A program made the translations under genes and the position numbers. Positions 28,132 to 35,892 of a stretch of DNA of 64,000 bases are shown piece after piece. Within the stretch, counting starts at the first letter, position 1. Each line of letters opens with the position of its first letter. Origin of the DNA: an uncultured Opitutia bacterium (lineage in GTDB: Bacteria; Verrucomicrobiota; Verrucomicrobiia; Opitutales; Opitutaceae); contig CAIUOU010000014.1 of the NCBI GenBank assembly GCA_903900845.1, positions 62,001 through 126,000 of the forward strand. The letters run 5' to 3'. Below the pieces are notes generated by a model. It had not been told where the DNA came from, made no database searches, and was given only the letters and a program-made list of their open reading frames with translations.

Positions 28132-28185
28132 GCAGCGCCTGAAGGGAGTAGGACTAAGCAGAGCCTGTCAATTCCGGCGCCGCAC

Positions 28186-29289
28186 TCAGATTGCCGGAGT
28201 TTTGCGGTTTTCGACTCGTGCGAGCAGGGCGCTCGCAATCTCCCGAAACACTCCGGCGGCCTCGCCTTCGGGGTGCTCCACCACCACTGGTGATCCGCGG
28301 TCTCCCCCGGAACGAATCTCCGGCATCAATGGAACTTGGCCTAGCAGGTCGGTGCCTAGCTTCTCGGCGGTCACCAGGCCGCCGCCCGTGCCGAAGAGTG
28401 CGTGGCGGTTTCCGGCTGGATCGGTGAAGTGGCTCATGTTTTCCGCCACGCCGAGCAGAGGGACATTCACCTTCTGGAACATCAGGCCACCCTTGCGCGC
28501 CACGTTGGTGGCGGCGGCCTGGGGGGTGGTAACCAGCACCGCACCGTCGAGCGGCAGGGTTTGCACGAGGGATAACTGAGCGTCTCCCGTTCCAGGGGGC
28601 AGATCAATCAGGAGCAGGTCGAGCTCTCCCCACTTCACGTTCTGCACGAACTGCTGCACGGTTTTCATGATCATCGGTCCGCGCCAGATGACCGGGGTGT
28701 TGTCGTCGACCAGAAAACCCATGCTCATGACCTTCACCCCGTGCGACTCCATCGGGATGAGCATGGCCTCGGCACCGTCGCCCTCCACCTCAGGTCGGCC
28801 GCTCAGCCCCATCATCAACGGCACGCTCGGGCCGTAGATGTCACAATCCATCAGTCCGACCCGGCCCGCGCGGCCGCGGGCGGTGAGCAACTGCGCCGCG
28901 GCGCAGGCGAGGTTGACGGCAAACGTGCTCTTGCCGACGCCACCTTTGCCCGAGGCAATCGCGATGGAGTGCTTGATCCCCTTCGGGGATCCGCTGTTAC
29001 CGCCGAGGTTCCCCCCGGCTGCCCCTGCGGGAGTTGCCGCCGGCCGGGTTGCGGCGACCGCGATCTCCACGAGAATGTCCTTCACCCCGGGCTGTCCTCT
29101 CAGGACGCGCTCCACGTCAGCCTTAATCTGAAGGGGCGCCTTGCTGTCGGTCGTCGTAAGGCTCAGGGCTACCTTCACGGTGCCGTCGAGGAATCCCGCG
29201 GAGCGGACCAGGCCGAACGACACGATGTCGCGGCTGAAGCCTGGATATTTCACCTGTTTGAGGAGTTCCTTGATCTGTTCGGTGGTCAC
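28186..29289 (-). CDS. mrp: Mrp/ApbC-type iron-sulfur carrier ATPase
   Basis: 367 aa. An N-terminal DUF59-like domain (IKELLKQVKYPGFSRDIVSF) and a Gly/Ala linker are followed by the deviant Walker A GKGGVGKST (114-122), then GLMDCDIYGPSVPLMMG and LLIDLPPGTGDAQLS. The family binds and transfers Fe-S clusters as a dimer. The C-terminal CxxC that holds the bridging cluster is missing: the equivalent place reads ENMSHFTDPAGNRHALFG. The start is a GTG at 29,289. It diverges from tolB. Confidence 0.88.
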   Translation of the reverse strand: MTTEQIKELLKQVKYPGFSRDIVSFGLVRSAGFLDGTVKVALSLTTTDSKAPLQIKADVERVLRGQPGVKDILVEIAVAATRPAATPAGAAGGNLGGNSGSPKGIKHSIAIASGKGGVGKSTFAVNLACAAAQLLTARGRAGRVGLMDCDIYGPSVPLMMGLSGRPEVEGDGAEAMLIPMESHGVKVMSMGFLVDDNTPVIWRGPMIMKTVQQFVQNVKWGELDLLLIDLPPGTGDAQLSLVQTLPLDGAVLVTTPQAAATNVARKGGLMFQKVNVPLLGVAENMSHFTDPAGNRHALFGTGGGLVTAEKLGTDLLGQVPLMPEIRSGGDRGSPVVVEHPEGEAAGVFREIASALLARVENRKTPAI

Positions 29290-29375
29290 GGCGTTGGCGG
29301 AAGCAGTTAAAGGTTGTTATGCCGCGATGCGGCGCAAATAGAAATGCCCCGAACCAAATCCGTGTCTTCTACGCC

Positions 29376-30572
29376 ATGCGAATTCCCTCCCGCCTGATCC
29401 TCGCTCTCGTCTCCCTCGCCACCCTGCTGCCCGCCGCACGGGGCCAGGGCGCCCGCAACATCGGTGAGGTGAGGGTCAATGTGAACAACGCCGCGATCGC
29501 GGTGCGGGTTACCGGTGCGACTCCCGAGTTGCAGGCCCTTGCCCAGACCGCGTTCAACGCCCACGGCCGCTACCGGGTCGTGGCCTCGGGGCATGCGTTT
29601 GACCTGCGCTTCTCACCGGCGGGTGCGAACCAGGTGAAGGTCGACATCGCCCGCGCCTCCGGCGCCGCCGTGCACTCCCAGGTCGTGTCGGCCTCCTCAC
29701 CGCGACAGGCCCTCCTCAAGGCCGCCGACGTCGCGGTGGAAAAAACCAACGGTCTCGGCCTGCGGGGCTTTTTCGCGGCCCGTCTCGCGTTTGTTTCCCG
29801 GCGCAGCGGGCGCGGGGAGGTGTTCACTTCGGATCTATTCCTCGGCGAGGCCAAACAGCTCACTCGTGACGGGGCGCACGTGTTGACACCCCGCTGGGCT
29901 CCGGACGGCACGCGCGTGGTTTACACGAGTTTCTTCCGCTCGAACGCGCCCGATGTCTTCGCTTCGAATGTGACGACTGGTGCCCGCGAGACGCTTATCA
30001 GTTTCCGGGGCACCAACAGCGGCGCGCGTTTCAGCCCCGACGGACGCCAGTTGGCCGTGATCATGACCGGCGAGGGCGCGCCGGACCTGTATGTGACCAG
30101 CGCGCAGGGACGCTCGCCTTCCCGCAAGACGCGGTCCGACGCGGTCAAGTCTTCCCCGTGCTGGTCGCCCGACGGCAGCCAGATCGTGTTCGCGATGGAG
30201 CCGGGGCCGCAGCTTTACGTCATGTCGGCTGCGGGCGGTGCGCCCCGCCGGCTGTCGATCGGCGTCAGCACCTATGCGGCGGAGCCGGATTGGAGCCGGA
30301 CCGATCGCAACAAGATCGCCTGCACGGTGCGCGTCGGCCGCCAGTACCAGATCGCCGTGTACGATCTCGCGGCCGGTGCCGGAAAAGTCGTTTCGAAGGC
30401 CAGCTTCGATGGAGTGGAGCCCAGTTGGCTAGCTGACGGTCGCCACATCGTGTACACCGCGCGCGACCGCAATTCGAGCTACCTCTGCGTTCTCGACACC
30501 GAAACCGGCAACAGCACGCGCCTCGGCGGCGTCGACTCCCAGGCAATGCAGGCCAGCGTCTGGAATCCCTGA
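29376..30572 (+). CDS. tolB: TolB-like periplasmic beta-propeller protein
   Basis: 398 aa. A signal peptide (LILALVSLATLLPAARG) precedes an N-terminal alpha/beta domain (about 30-145), then WD40-like PD40 repeats: LTPRWAPDGTRVVYTSFF, GARFSPDGRQLAVIM, SSPCWSPDGSQIVFAM, AEPDWSRTDRNKIACT and VEPSWLADGRHIVYTA. That layout is TolB of the Tol-Pal envelope system. No tolA, tolQ, tolR or pal is adjacent, so it could be a TolB paralogue. It diverges from mrp and ends at a hairpin shared with sod. Confidence 0.82.
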   Translation: MRIPSRLILALVSLATLLPAARGQGARNIGEVRVNVNNAAIAVRVTGATPELQALAQTAFNAHGRYRVVASGHAFDLRFSPAGANQVKVDIARASGAAVHSQVVSASSPRQALLKAADVAVEKTNGLGLRGFFAARLAFVSRRSGRGEVFTSDLFLGEAKQLTRDGAHVLTPRWAPDGTRVVYTSFFRSNAPDVFASNVTTGARETLISFRGTNSGARFSPDGRQLAVIMTGEGAPDLYVTSAQGRSPSRKTRSDAVKSSPCWSPDGSQIVFAMEPGPQLYVMSAAGGAPRRLSIGVSTYAAEPDWSRTDRNKIACTVRVGRQYQIAVYDLAAGAGKVVSKASFDGVEPSWLADGRHIVYTARDRNSSYLCVLDTETGNSTRLGGVDSQAMQASVWNP

Positions 30573-30591
30573 GGACGGAGTGGGAAAATAA

Positions 30592-30619
30592 AAAGGCCGC
30601 GCTTTCTGGCGCGGCCTTT
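30592..30619. terminator. Bidirectional terminator between tolB and sod
   Basis: An 11-bp perfect stem (30,592-30,602 with 30,609-30,619) has a TTTCTG loop. The minus-strand exit (TTTTTATTTT) is strongly T-rich for sod; the plus exit for tolB has only TTT. Confidence 0.82.
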
Positions 30620-30640
30620 CAGGAAAGGGTGGCGGGTGAT

Positions 30641-31273
30641 TCAGCTGATCGCGGCCTGGTAGTTGGCCTCAGCGGCGTCCCAGTCGACGACGTTCCACCA
30701 GGCGGTGACGTAGTCGGGGCGGCGATTCTGGAAATTCAGGTAGTAGGCGTGTTCCCACACATCGAGCCCGAGGATGGGCTTGCCCTCGATGCCGGCGACG
30801 ACCTTGCCCATCAGCGGACTATCCTGGTTGGCGGTGGAGCCGATCGCGAGTTTCTTGTCCGCTCCGACGTACAGCCAGGCCCATCCTGAGCCGAAGCGCG
30901 TCGCGGCGGCCTGCGCGAAGGCGGCCTTGAATTTATCGAAATCGCCGAAGGTGCCGCTGATGGCCGAAGCGAGGGAGCCCTTGGGGGCGCCGCCCTTCCC
31001 GGGGCCCATGATATTCCAGAAGAACGCGTGATTACTATGGCCGCCGGCGTTGTTGCGCACGCCGCCACGGATGGCCTCCGGAACCTTGGAGAGGTCGGCG
31101 ATCAGCGCGTTGACGTCCAGCGCGGCGAGGGCCGGGTGGTCTTTCAGAAGGTTGTTCGCGTTGGTGACATACGCGTTGTGGTGCTTGCCGTGGTGGATCT
31201 CCATCGTGCGCGCGTCGATGTGCGGCTCGAGGGCAGTCGGGGCGTAGGATAACTTCGGGAGTTCGTAGGCCAT
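30641..31273 (-). CDS. sodA: Superoxide dismutase, Mn type
   Basis: 210 aa, no signal peptide, so cytoplasmic. It dismutates superoxide to peroxide and oxygen. Metal ligands are H27 (MEIHHGKHH), H82 ([10 protein letters not shown]), D171 and H175 ([18 protein letters not shown]). The Gln of [10 protein letters not shown] (Q150) and the RFGSGWAWL block favour manganese over iron. The start [10 protein letters not shown] is the family start, with cccacc before the ATG and no Shine-Dalgarno sequence. It is followed by the bidirectional terminator. Confidence 0.95.
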   Translation of the reverse strand: MAYELPKLSYAPTALEPHIDARTMEIHHGKHHNAYVTNANNLLKDHPALAALDVNALIADLSKVPEAIRGGVRNNAGGHSNHAFFWNIMGPGKGGAPKGSLASAISGTFGDFDKFKAAFAQAAATRFGSGWAWLYVGADKKLAIGSTANQDSPLMGKVVAGIEGKPILGLDVWEHAYYLNFQNRRPDYVTAWWNVVDWDAAEANYQAAIS

Positions 31274-31345
31274 GGTGGGTTGTTTCTTTGGTGATCTGGT
31301 CGGTGGAAAAACGAGTCGGGGAACATGCACCGGCCCTGGAGGGCG

Positions 31346-31891
31346 TCAACCTTGGCCGGGCGCGTCCGGCCCGCCGGGGCCGCGTTTCAGCCGGAAAAAG
31401 GTCTGCAGGAGCTGGCGGCACTCATCTTCCATGACACCGCCGGCCGTGAGCTCTAGGTGGTGGTTCACCCGCGGCAGGTCGTTCAGGTTGGTGGCACCGC
31501 CCAGGCATCCCATCTTGGGGTCGGGAACGGCGTAGCAGACGCGGCGGACGCGCGACATCAGCATCGCCCCGGAGCACATCGGACACGGCTCTTTGGTGAC
31601 GTAGACGGTCGCGCCCTCGAGGCGCCAGTCGCCCAGGTGCCTTGCGGCCTGGGTCAAGGCGAGCATCTCGGCGTGCGCGGTGGGGTCGCGGACGCCCTCA
31701 ACGGTGTTGTGCGCGGAGGCCACGATCTCGCCGCCGATCTCGATGACGGCCCCGATGGGCACCTCGTCGCGCCGCCAGGCATCTATCGCCTGGTTGTAGG
31801 CGTGCGCCATGAAGAACGTGTCGTCGCGGATCAGCTGCGAGGGGAACCGTTTTTCGAACGGGCAGGGGAGGTCGGGCTGGCTTTCGGGCAT
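31346..31891 (-). CDS. tadA: tRNA-specific adenosine deaminase
   Basis: 181 aa. TadA converts A34 to inosine in tRNA-Arg(ACG). The zinc/catalytic motifs are HAEML (73-77) and PCPMCSGAM (102-110), with DEVPIGAVIE before them. The first about 24 residues, ending in RDDTFFM, extend the usual N-terminus; a later ATG (residue 28) would cut into the first helix, so 31,891 is kept. It lies upstream of sod by 72 bp and diverges from infA. Confidence 0.93.
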   Translation of the reverse strand: MPESQPDLPCPFEKRFPSQLIRDDTFFMAHAYNQAIDAWRRDEVPIGAVIEIGGEIVASAHNTVEGVRDPTAHAEMLALTQAARHLGDWRLEGATVYVTKEPCPMCSGAMLMSRVRRVCYAVPDPKMGCLGGATNLNDLPRVNHHLELTAGGVMEDECRQLLQTFFRLKRGPGGPDAPGQG

Positions 31892-31911
31892 CGGCTCCGC
31901 GGAGGGAATCC

Positions 31912-31963
31912 TTGACTAGAGAGGTGGCTCTCTGGCTTACAAGGGCTTTTGCCAAAGCCACCT
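31912..31963 (+). promoter_or_regulatory. infA upstream region: -35-like box and overlapping inverted repeats
   Basis: TTGACT stands at 31,912-31,917. Downstream, AGGTGGCT (31,922-31,929) is an exact complement of AGCCACCT (31,956-31,963), and GGCTTT (31,944-31,949) of AAAGCC (31,954-31,959). The two 3' arms share bases, so only one stem can form at a time. It ends 31 bp before the infA ATG. Whether it is RNA structure or an operator depends on where transcription starts; a good -10 box is not evident. Confidence 0.45.
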
Positions 31964-31994
31964 ATGCCGAACACCTCTTCCCGTACTGCCGCCC

Positions 31995-32261
31995 ATGGCC
32001 TCTGATGCGAATGCGATAGAAGTGGAGGGCAAAGTGGTGGCGGTCCTCCCGGGAACCATGTTCAAGGTGCAGCTGGCCAACGGCCACGTCGTCCTTGCCC
32101 ACATCTCGGGCAAGCTGCGCAAAAACTTCATCAAGATCGCCGCCGGCGACATGGTGAAGATGGAGATGAGTCCGTACGATCTCGAGAAGGCCCGGATCAC
32201 CTTCCGCATGAAGGAGTCCACTCCGCCTCCCCCGCCCATGCCGCGGCGGCGTCACTACTGA
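31995..32261 (+). CDS. infA: Translation initiation factor IF-1
   Basis: 88 aa. The S1-like OB fold is plain: [62 protein letters not shown]-1 binds the ribosomal A site with IF-2 and IF-3 during initiation. E. coli IF-1 has 72 residues; this one adds a C-terminal tail [16 protein letters not shown], proline- then arginine-rich. The start lacks a Shine-Dalgarno sequence. It is followed 21 bp later by an intrinsic terminator. Confidence 0.95.
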   Translation: MASDANAIEVEGKVVAVLPGTMFKVQLANGHVVLAHISGKLRKNFIKIAAGDMVKMEMSPYDLEKARITFRMKESTPPPPPMPRRRHY

Positions 32262-32282
32262 TCCGCGTCCCCGAATCGCGTC

Positions 32283-32311
32283 GACGCCCCCTCCGCGGGG
32301 CGTCTTTTTTT
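32283..32311 (+). terminator. Intrinsic terminator of infA
   Basis: GACGCCCC (32,283-32,290) pairs with GGGGCGTC (32,297-32,304) around CTCCGC and is followed by seven Ts. The T run ends 5 bp before the xerD ATG. Confidence 0.88.
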
Positions 32312-32316
32312 CGCCC

Positions 32317-33249
32317 ATGCGGTCCGACCACAGCCGCGCGCCGGAGCGCTTCGCGGCCGACACCGAATCCTTCCTCGCGTATCTCGGCCTCGAGCGCGGC
32401 CTCTCGGCCAACACGCTCGCCGCCTACCGGCGCGACCTCGACCAGGCCGCGGATTTCCTCGACGCCCGTGGCGCGGGCGGCTGGCTCGCGGTCACGCCCG
32501 CGCTCGCCTCCGAATGGATCAGTTCCCTCGGCGCGGCGGACTACCGTGCGACGAGCCTTGCGCGGAAACTCTCCGCGCTGCGCATGCTGTCCCGTCACCT
32601 TGTGCGCGAGCGTCGCCGTGACGACGACTTCACTGCGTTGCTCACCGGCCCGAAGCCGGGCCGCCGCATCCCGCGCACGCTGCCGCCGGCGGACATAGCG
32701 AAACTCGTGGAGGCGCCGTCGGGCGGGGGCTCGTTCGCCCTGCGCGACCGCGCGATTCTCGAACTGTTTTATTCCAGCGGACTGCGCGTATCCGAGCTCG
32801 TCGCCTTGCGGATCCAAGAGGTCGACCCGAATGAGGGCTTGGTACGCGTGCTCGGCAAGGGCTCGAAGGAGCGGGTCGTGCCGGTCGGTGGGCGCGCCTG
32901 CGACGCGCTCACAACGTATTTGTCCGCCGGCCGGCCCGGGCTGGTCCGGACGCACACCGGCAGCCACGTTTTCCTGAACCATCGCGGGCGTCCGATCTCA
33001 CGCGTGGCGGTGTGGATGATCGTGAAGAAACACGCCCGGCGCGCGGGTATACCCGACACCGTGAAACCCCATGCTCTGCGTCATTCGTTCGCCTCGCACC
33101 TGCTCGGCGGCGGGGCGGACCTGAGGGCGATCCAGGAAATGCTCGGGCACGCGAGCATCTCGACCACGCAGATCTACACGGCGGTCGACCCCGGACGGAT
33201 CGTCGACCAGCACGCCCGTTTCCACCCGCGCAACCGCGAGGGCGGGTGA
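32317..33249 (+). CDS. xerD: Tyrosine recombinase XerD/XerC
   Basis: 310 aa. The SAM-like N-terminal core-binding domain (SFLAYLGLERGLSANTLAAY) is followed by the catalytic domain with all six residues: R157 (SSGLRVSEL), K181 (GKGSKERVVP), H252 and R255 (PHALRHSFASHLL), H278 (MLGHASI) and Tyr287 (TQIYTAV). Length and N-terminus fit housekeeping XerD/XerC, which resolves chromosome dimers at dif with FtsK, and not a phage integrase. Only one ATG is suitable, 5 bp after the infA terminator. Confidence 0.92.
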   Translation: MRSDHSRAPERFAADTESFLAYLGLERGLSANTLAAYRRDLDQAADFLDARGAGGWLAVTPALASEWISSLGAADYRATSLARKLSALRMLSRHLVRERRRDDDFTALLTGPKPGRRIPRTLPPADIAKLVEAPSGGGSFALRDRAILELFYSSGLRVSELVALRIQEVDPNEGLVRVLGKGSKERVVPVGGRACDALTTYLSAGRPGLVRTHTGSHVFLNHRGRPISRVAVWMIVKKHARRAGIPDTVKPHALRHSFASHLLGGGADLRAIQEMLGHASISTTQIYTAVDPGRIVDQHARFHPRNREGG

Positions 33250-33617
33250 CCCGGTGCGGCTCCGCCGCAAGGGAAGGCCTTGGGGTCACGAAACACACCA
33301 AACGCACGAAACCGAGCCGCTGCGCCCGCGTGCGGCACGGAAACCGAGTAACACGGAAACCCGTTCTCTGAACGCCGACCGTTTAGCCGCGGCCGCCAGC
33401 CGCGGAGGGTTCCGATGTAGCGTTGGATACATTGAATCGTTCTCCCAACGCGATGGTCGCAGTTCAAGGAGCTCTCAGGAGTCATCCCGCGTTCCTGATT
33501 TCCGGATTTGCTCCGTCCTCTGTGTCCTTGGCGCCTCCGTGGTGGAACCATCCCACCGCGCCGTTTCACACCCCATCAAAGGCATGGCACGCACGCCTTC
33601 GTGATCTAGCGAAAGCC
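33250..33617. repeat. Non-coding region with oppositely oriented cacgaa/cacgga repeats
   Basis: No credible gene. The left part (about 33,286-33,365) carries plus-strand copies such as tcacgaaacacaccaaacgc, gcacggaaaccgag and taacacggaaaccc. The right part (about 33,512-33,545) carries the related motif on the minus strand, reading ccaccacggaggcgccaagg then acacagaggacgga. The two clusters therefore face each other across about 150 bp. Confidence 0.55.
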
Positions 33618-34193
33618 TCAGGCGCGCGATACGCCTTCCAACGCGTCGGCCCGCCTGGCCCGCCGCGCGGCAAATTCCATTGCCGCGGCGAAAAGGCCCG
33701 TGAACACGAGATCACCGACTAGGGTGTTGCGGAAGAAGAGCAGCGTGGGCGGAAACTCGGGGCGCCCGACGGTGAGCGCCTGCCACCAACCGGCGGCAGT
33801 GCGAGCGTAAGCGGGATCGCGCAGCCAAGCGTCGGTATTGGTCGCGAGGTAGAAAAGAACCGAACCGGTGAGGGTCGCGGTGAGCAGCGACCCCCAGTTG
33901 CGCCGGCGGGAGACCGCCAGACCGATCGGCACGGCGGCGACGAAGCAGAGCGTGCGCACCAGCGCGCTGGTCCACGCCCACGTGTCACCGGCGGCGGCGT
34001 AGTGATGGTCGAGATAAAGGTCCGACAACACGAGCGCAGCGAGCGGTGCGATCCAGAGGCGGCGCGCGGGAAAATAGACGGCTCCGCAGAGTACGAGCGC
34101 CATGAGGGGCGTCACGTTGGCGAGGGCGGGGAAGTGGATCGCGGCGATCCGCCAGCCGGCGGCGAGTACGAGAACGATCAGGGCGACGGGCAT
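33618..34193 (-). CDS. DUF6580-family membrane protein, putative transporter component
   Basis: 191 aa with about five membrane helices. Diagnostic blocks are NVTPLMALVLCGAVYFP, APLAALVLSDLYLDHHY, LTGSVLFYLATNTDAWL and LLFFRNTLVGDLVFTGLF, which I associate with DUF6580 proteins. This group is S-component-like in size and topology. The ATG at 34,193 is used; an upstream TTG at 34,229 would add 12 polar residues. It follows the cobalamin adenosyltransferase by 61 bp on the same strand, so uptake of a corrinoid is a reasonable but unproved idea. Confidence 0.75.
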   Translation of the reverse strand: MPVALIVLVLAAGWRIAAIHFPALANVTPLMALVLCGAVYFPARRLWIAPLAALVLSDLYLDHHYAAAGDTWAWTSALVRTLCFVAAVPIGLAVSRRRNWGSLLTATLTGSVLFYLATNTDAWLRDPAYARTAAGWWQALTVGRPEFPPTLLFFRNTLVGDLVFTGLFAAAMEFAARRARRADALEGVSRA

Positions 34194-34254
34194 TGGGGGA
34201 AGCGTGGGTGTCCGTTCGCGGCGGTTCAAGCGCGCGGAACGGTTCGTGCTGCGC

Positions 34255-34794
34255 TCATTGCTCCGCCTCGCGGGCGAGCAGCCAAAGGAGATCCGCTAGG
34301 CGGTTGATAAACTGCCGCAACTCCGGACGCACGTGGCGGCCGGTCCTTGGCAGAGCAGTGAGCCGGCGCTCGGCGCGGCGGCAGACGGTGCGCGCGACAT
34401 CCAGTGCGGCCGAAAGCGGGTTGGCGCCCGGCGTCGCCCAGCCGTCGAAACGCAGGCCGCGGGACTCGAGGGTCGCAACCGCCTCGTCGAGGCGCGCGAT
34501 ATCAGCCGCCGCGACCTTGATGAAGGAGGATGCCGCGTAACGCGACGCGTCGGATTCGGCGCAGGCTATCTCGCCCATCAGCGCGACGAGGTTGCGTTGC
34601 ACCGTCTCGAGAAGGACGCGCACCTCCGCCTCCCGGGAGTGGCCGACGAGGACCGTCTTCGCGGCGCCGAGGGAGGTGTTCAACTCGTCGAGCGCACCCA
34701 CCGCCTCGATCTGTGGATGGTCCTTCTCCACCCGTTGCCCGTAGAGGAGTCCCGTGGTGCCGTCGTCCCCTTTTCGCGTCGAGATCGAGGCCAT
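34255..34794 (-). CDS. PduO-type ATP:cob(I)alamin adenosyltransferase
   Basis: 179 aa. The nucleotide-binding N-terminus STRKGDDGTTGLLYG and the helical-bundle blocks VGALDELNTSLG, ARTVCRRAERRL and INRLADLLWLLAR identify the PduO/MMAB family. It adenosylates reduced corrinoids to coenzyme B12. No complete B12 synthesis genes are in the window, suggesting salvage. It starts 9 bp after the oxidoreductase stop and precedes the DUF6580 membrane gene. Confidence 0.92.
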   Translation of the reverse strand: MASISTRKGDDGTTGLLYGQRVEKDHPQIEAVGALDELNTSLGAAKTVLVGHSREAEVRVLLETVQRNLVALMGEIACAESDASRYAASSFIKVAAADIARLDEAVATLESRGLRFDGWATPGANPLSAALDVARTVCRRAERRLTALPRTGRHVRPELRQFINRLADLLWLLAREAEQ

Positions 34795-34803
34795 GGTGCG
34801 ACC

Positions 34804-35886
34804 TCAGGCGATCCGGCGGGCGGCGAGTTGGGCGCGGAGGCAGAGCTCGGCCGCCTTGAAGGCGTGCGCCTGGGTCATGGCCTTTTCAGTGCGGTTGAGG
34901 CAGTCGAGGATCAGCTGTCCGAAAAACCGGAAGCCGACTTTGCCGGCGACGTGGAAGTGGTGCTCGCCGGCGTCGTCCACGAGGTAGACGTGATCGCCGG
35001 TGCGGTCGCGCGCGACGTCGACGTACTTGCGCAGTTCGAGGTAACCTTTGGTGCCCAGGATCACGGTGCGGCCGTCGCCCCACGTGGAGAGTCCGGCCGG
35101 GGTGAACCAGTCGACGCGGATGTAATTCGAGGAGCCGTTGTCGCCGAGCAGCGAGGCCTCGCCGAAGTCCTCGAACTCCGGCTTGTCGGGATTGGCGAAA
35201 TTGCCCACCGCGGCCTGCGTGACAGTTGCGTCGGTGGCGCCGGTGTAGGTGAGGAATTGCTCGAATTGATGGCTGCCGATGTCGGTGAGAATGCCGCCGT
35301 ACTTGGCGCGTTCGAAGAACCACGCGGGCCGGCCGGCCTTGCCGAGGCGGTGCGGACCGAGGCCGATCACCTGGATCACGCGGCCGATGGTGCCGGCGGC
35401 GACCAGATCCGTGGCGTACATCGCGGCCTCCACGTGCAGGCGCTCGGAAAAGTACACCATGTACTTGCGACCGGTGCGGGCGACCGCGGCCTTCGCGGCG
35501 TCGAGTTGTTCGAGGGACGTGAACGGAGTCTTGTCGGTAAAGTAGTCCCTGCCGGCCTCCATCACGCGGATGCCGAGCGGACCGCGGTCGCAGGGGACCG
35601 CGGCGGCGGTCACGAGACGTACGGCGGAATCGGCTAAAATCTCGTCCAGCGAACGTGCCACACGCACCTGAGGGTAGCGCGTTCGGAACGCCTCCACCTT
35701 GGAGGCATCGGGGTCGTAAACCCAGCGCAGCTCTCCGCCCGCCTCGAGGAGTCCGTTGCACTGACCGTAGATGTGGCCGTGGTCGAGGTGCGCCGCGGCG
35801 AAGACGAAGTCACCCGGCTGCACCACGGGGCTCGGCTTGCCCTGCGGGGCGTAATTCATGCCGTCGGATTTCTGGGGCTGGCTCAT
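34804..35886 (-). CDS. Gfo/Idh/MocA-family oxidoreductase
   Basis: 360 aa. The N-terminal Rossmann domain carries FAAAHLDHGHIYGQCNGLLE and GGELRWVYDPDASKVEAF, and the sugar-binding half has the active-site stretch YFTDKTPFTSLEQLDAAK (EKP-like Lys) and GGILTDIGSHQFEQFLTYTG. The family oxidises sugars or inositols with NAD(P). The first loop reads HLDHGH where a GxGxxG is usual, so cofactor binding may differ. It has no signal peptide. It follows def by 6 bp and leads into the adenosyltransferase gene. Confidence 0.85.
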   Translation of the reverse strand: MSQPQKSDGMNYAPQGKPSPVVQPGDFVFAAAHLDHGHIYGQCNGLLEAGGELRWVYDPDASKVEAFRTRYPQVRVARSLDEILADSAVRLVTAAAVPCDRGPLGIRVMEAGRDYFTDKTPFTSLEQLDAAKAAVARTGRKYMVYFSERLHVEAAMYATDLVAAGTIGRVIQVIGLGPHRLGKAGRPAWFFERAKYGGILTDIGSHQFEQFLTYTGATDATVTQAAVGNFANPDKPEFEDFGEASLLGDNGSSNYIRVDWFTPAGLSTWGDGRTVILGTKGYLELRKYVDVARDRTGDHVYLVDDAGEHHFHVAGKVGFRFFGQLILDCLNRTEKAMTQAHAFKAAELCLRAQLAARRIA

Positions 35887-35892
35887 GCTGGG

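Noticed and set aside
29321-29333. Small GCCGC-GAT-GCGGC hairpin between mrp and tolB
   Set aside because: A five-base stem with a three-base loop is expected by chance in DNA of this composition and has no T tract.
32317-33249. Integrase of a mobile element
   Set aside because: Size, N-terminus and context (next to infA) fit housekeeping XerD/XerC. No att-like direct repeats, phage genes or transfer genes surround it, although two tRNA genes are present elsewhere.
33250-33617. A dif site close to xerD
   Set aside because: I could not find a 28-bp site with the expected pair of 11-bp half-sites; dif is usually far from xerD anyway.
34195-34804. A cobalamin riboswitch near the adenosyltransferase genes
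   Set aside because: The gaps (9 and 61 bp) are too short and no conserved B12-box sequence is visible.
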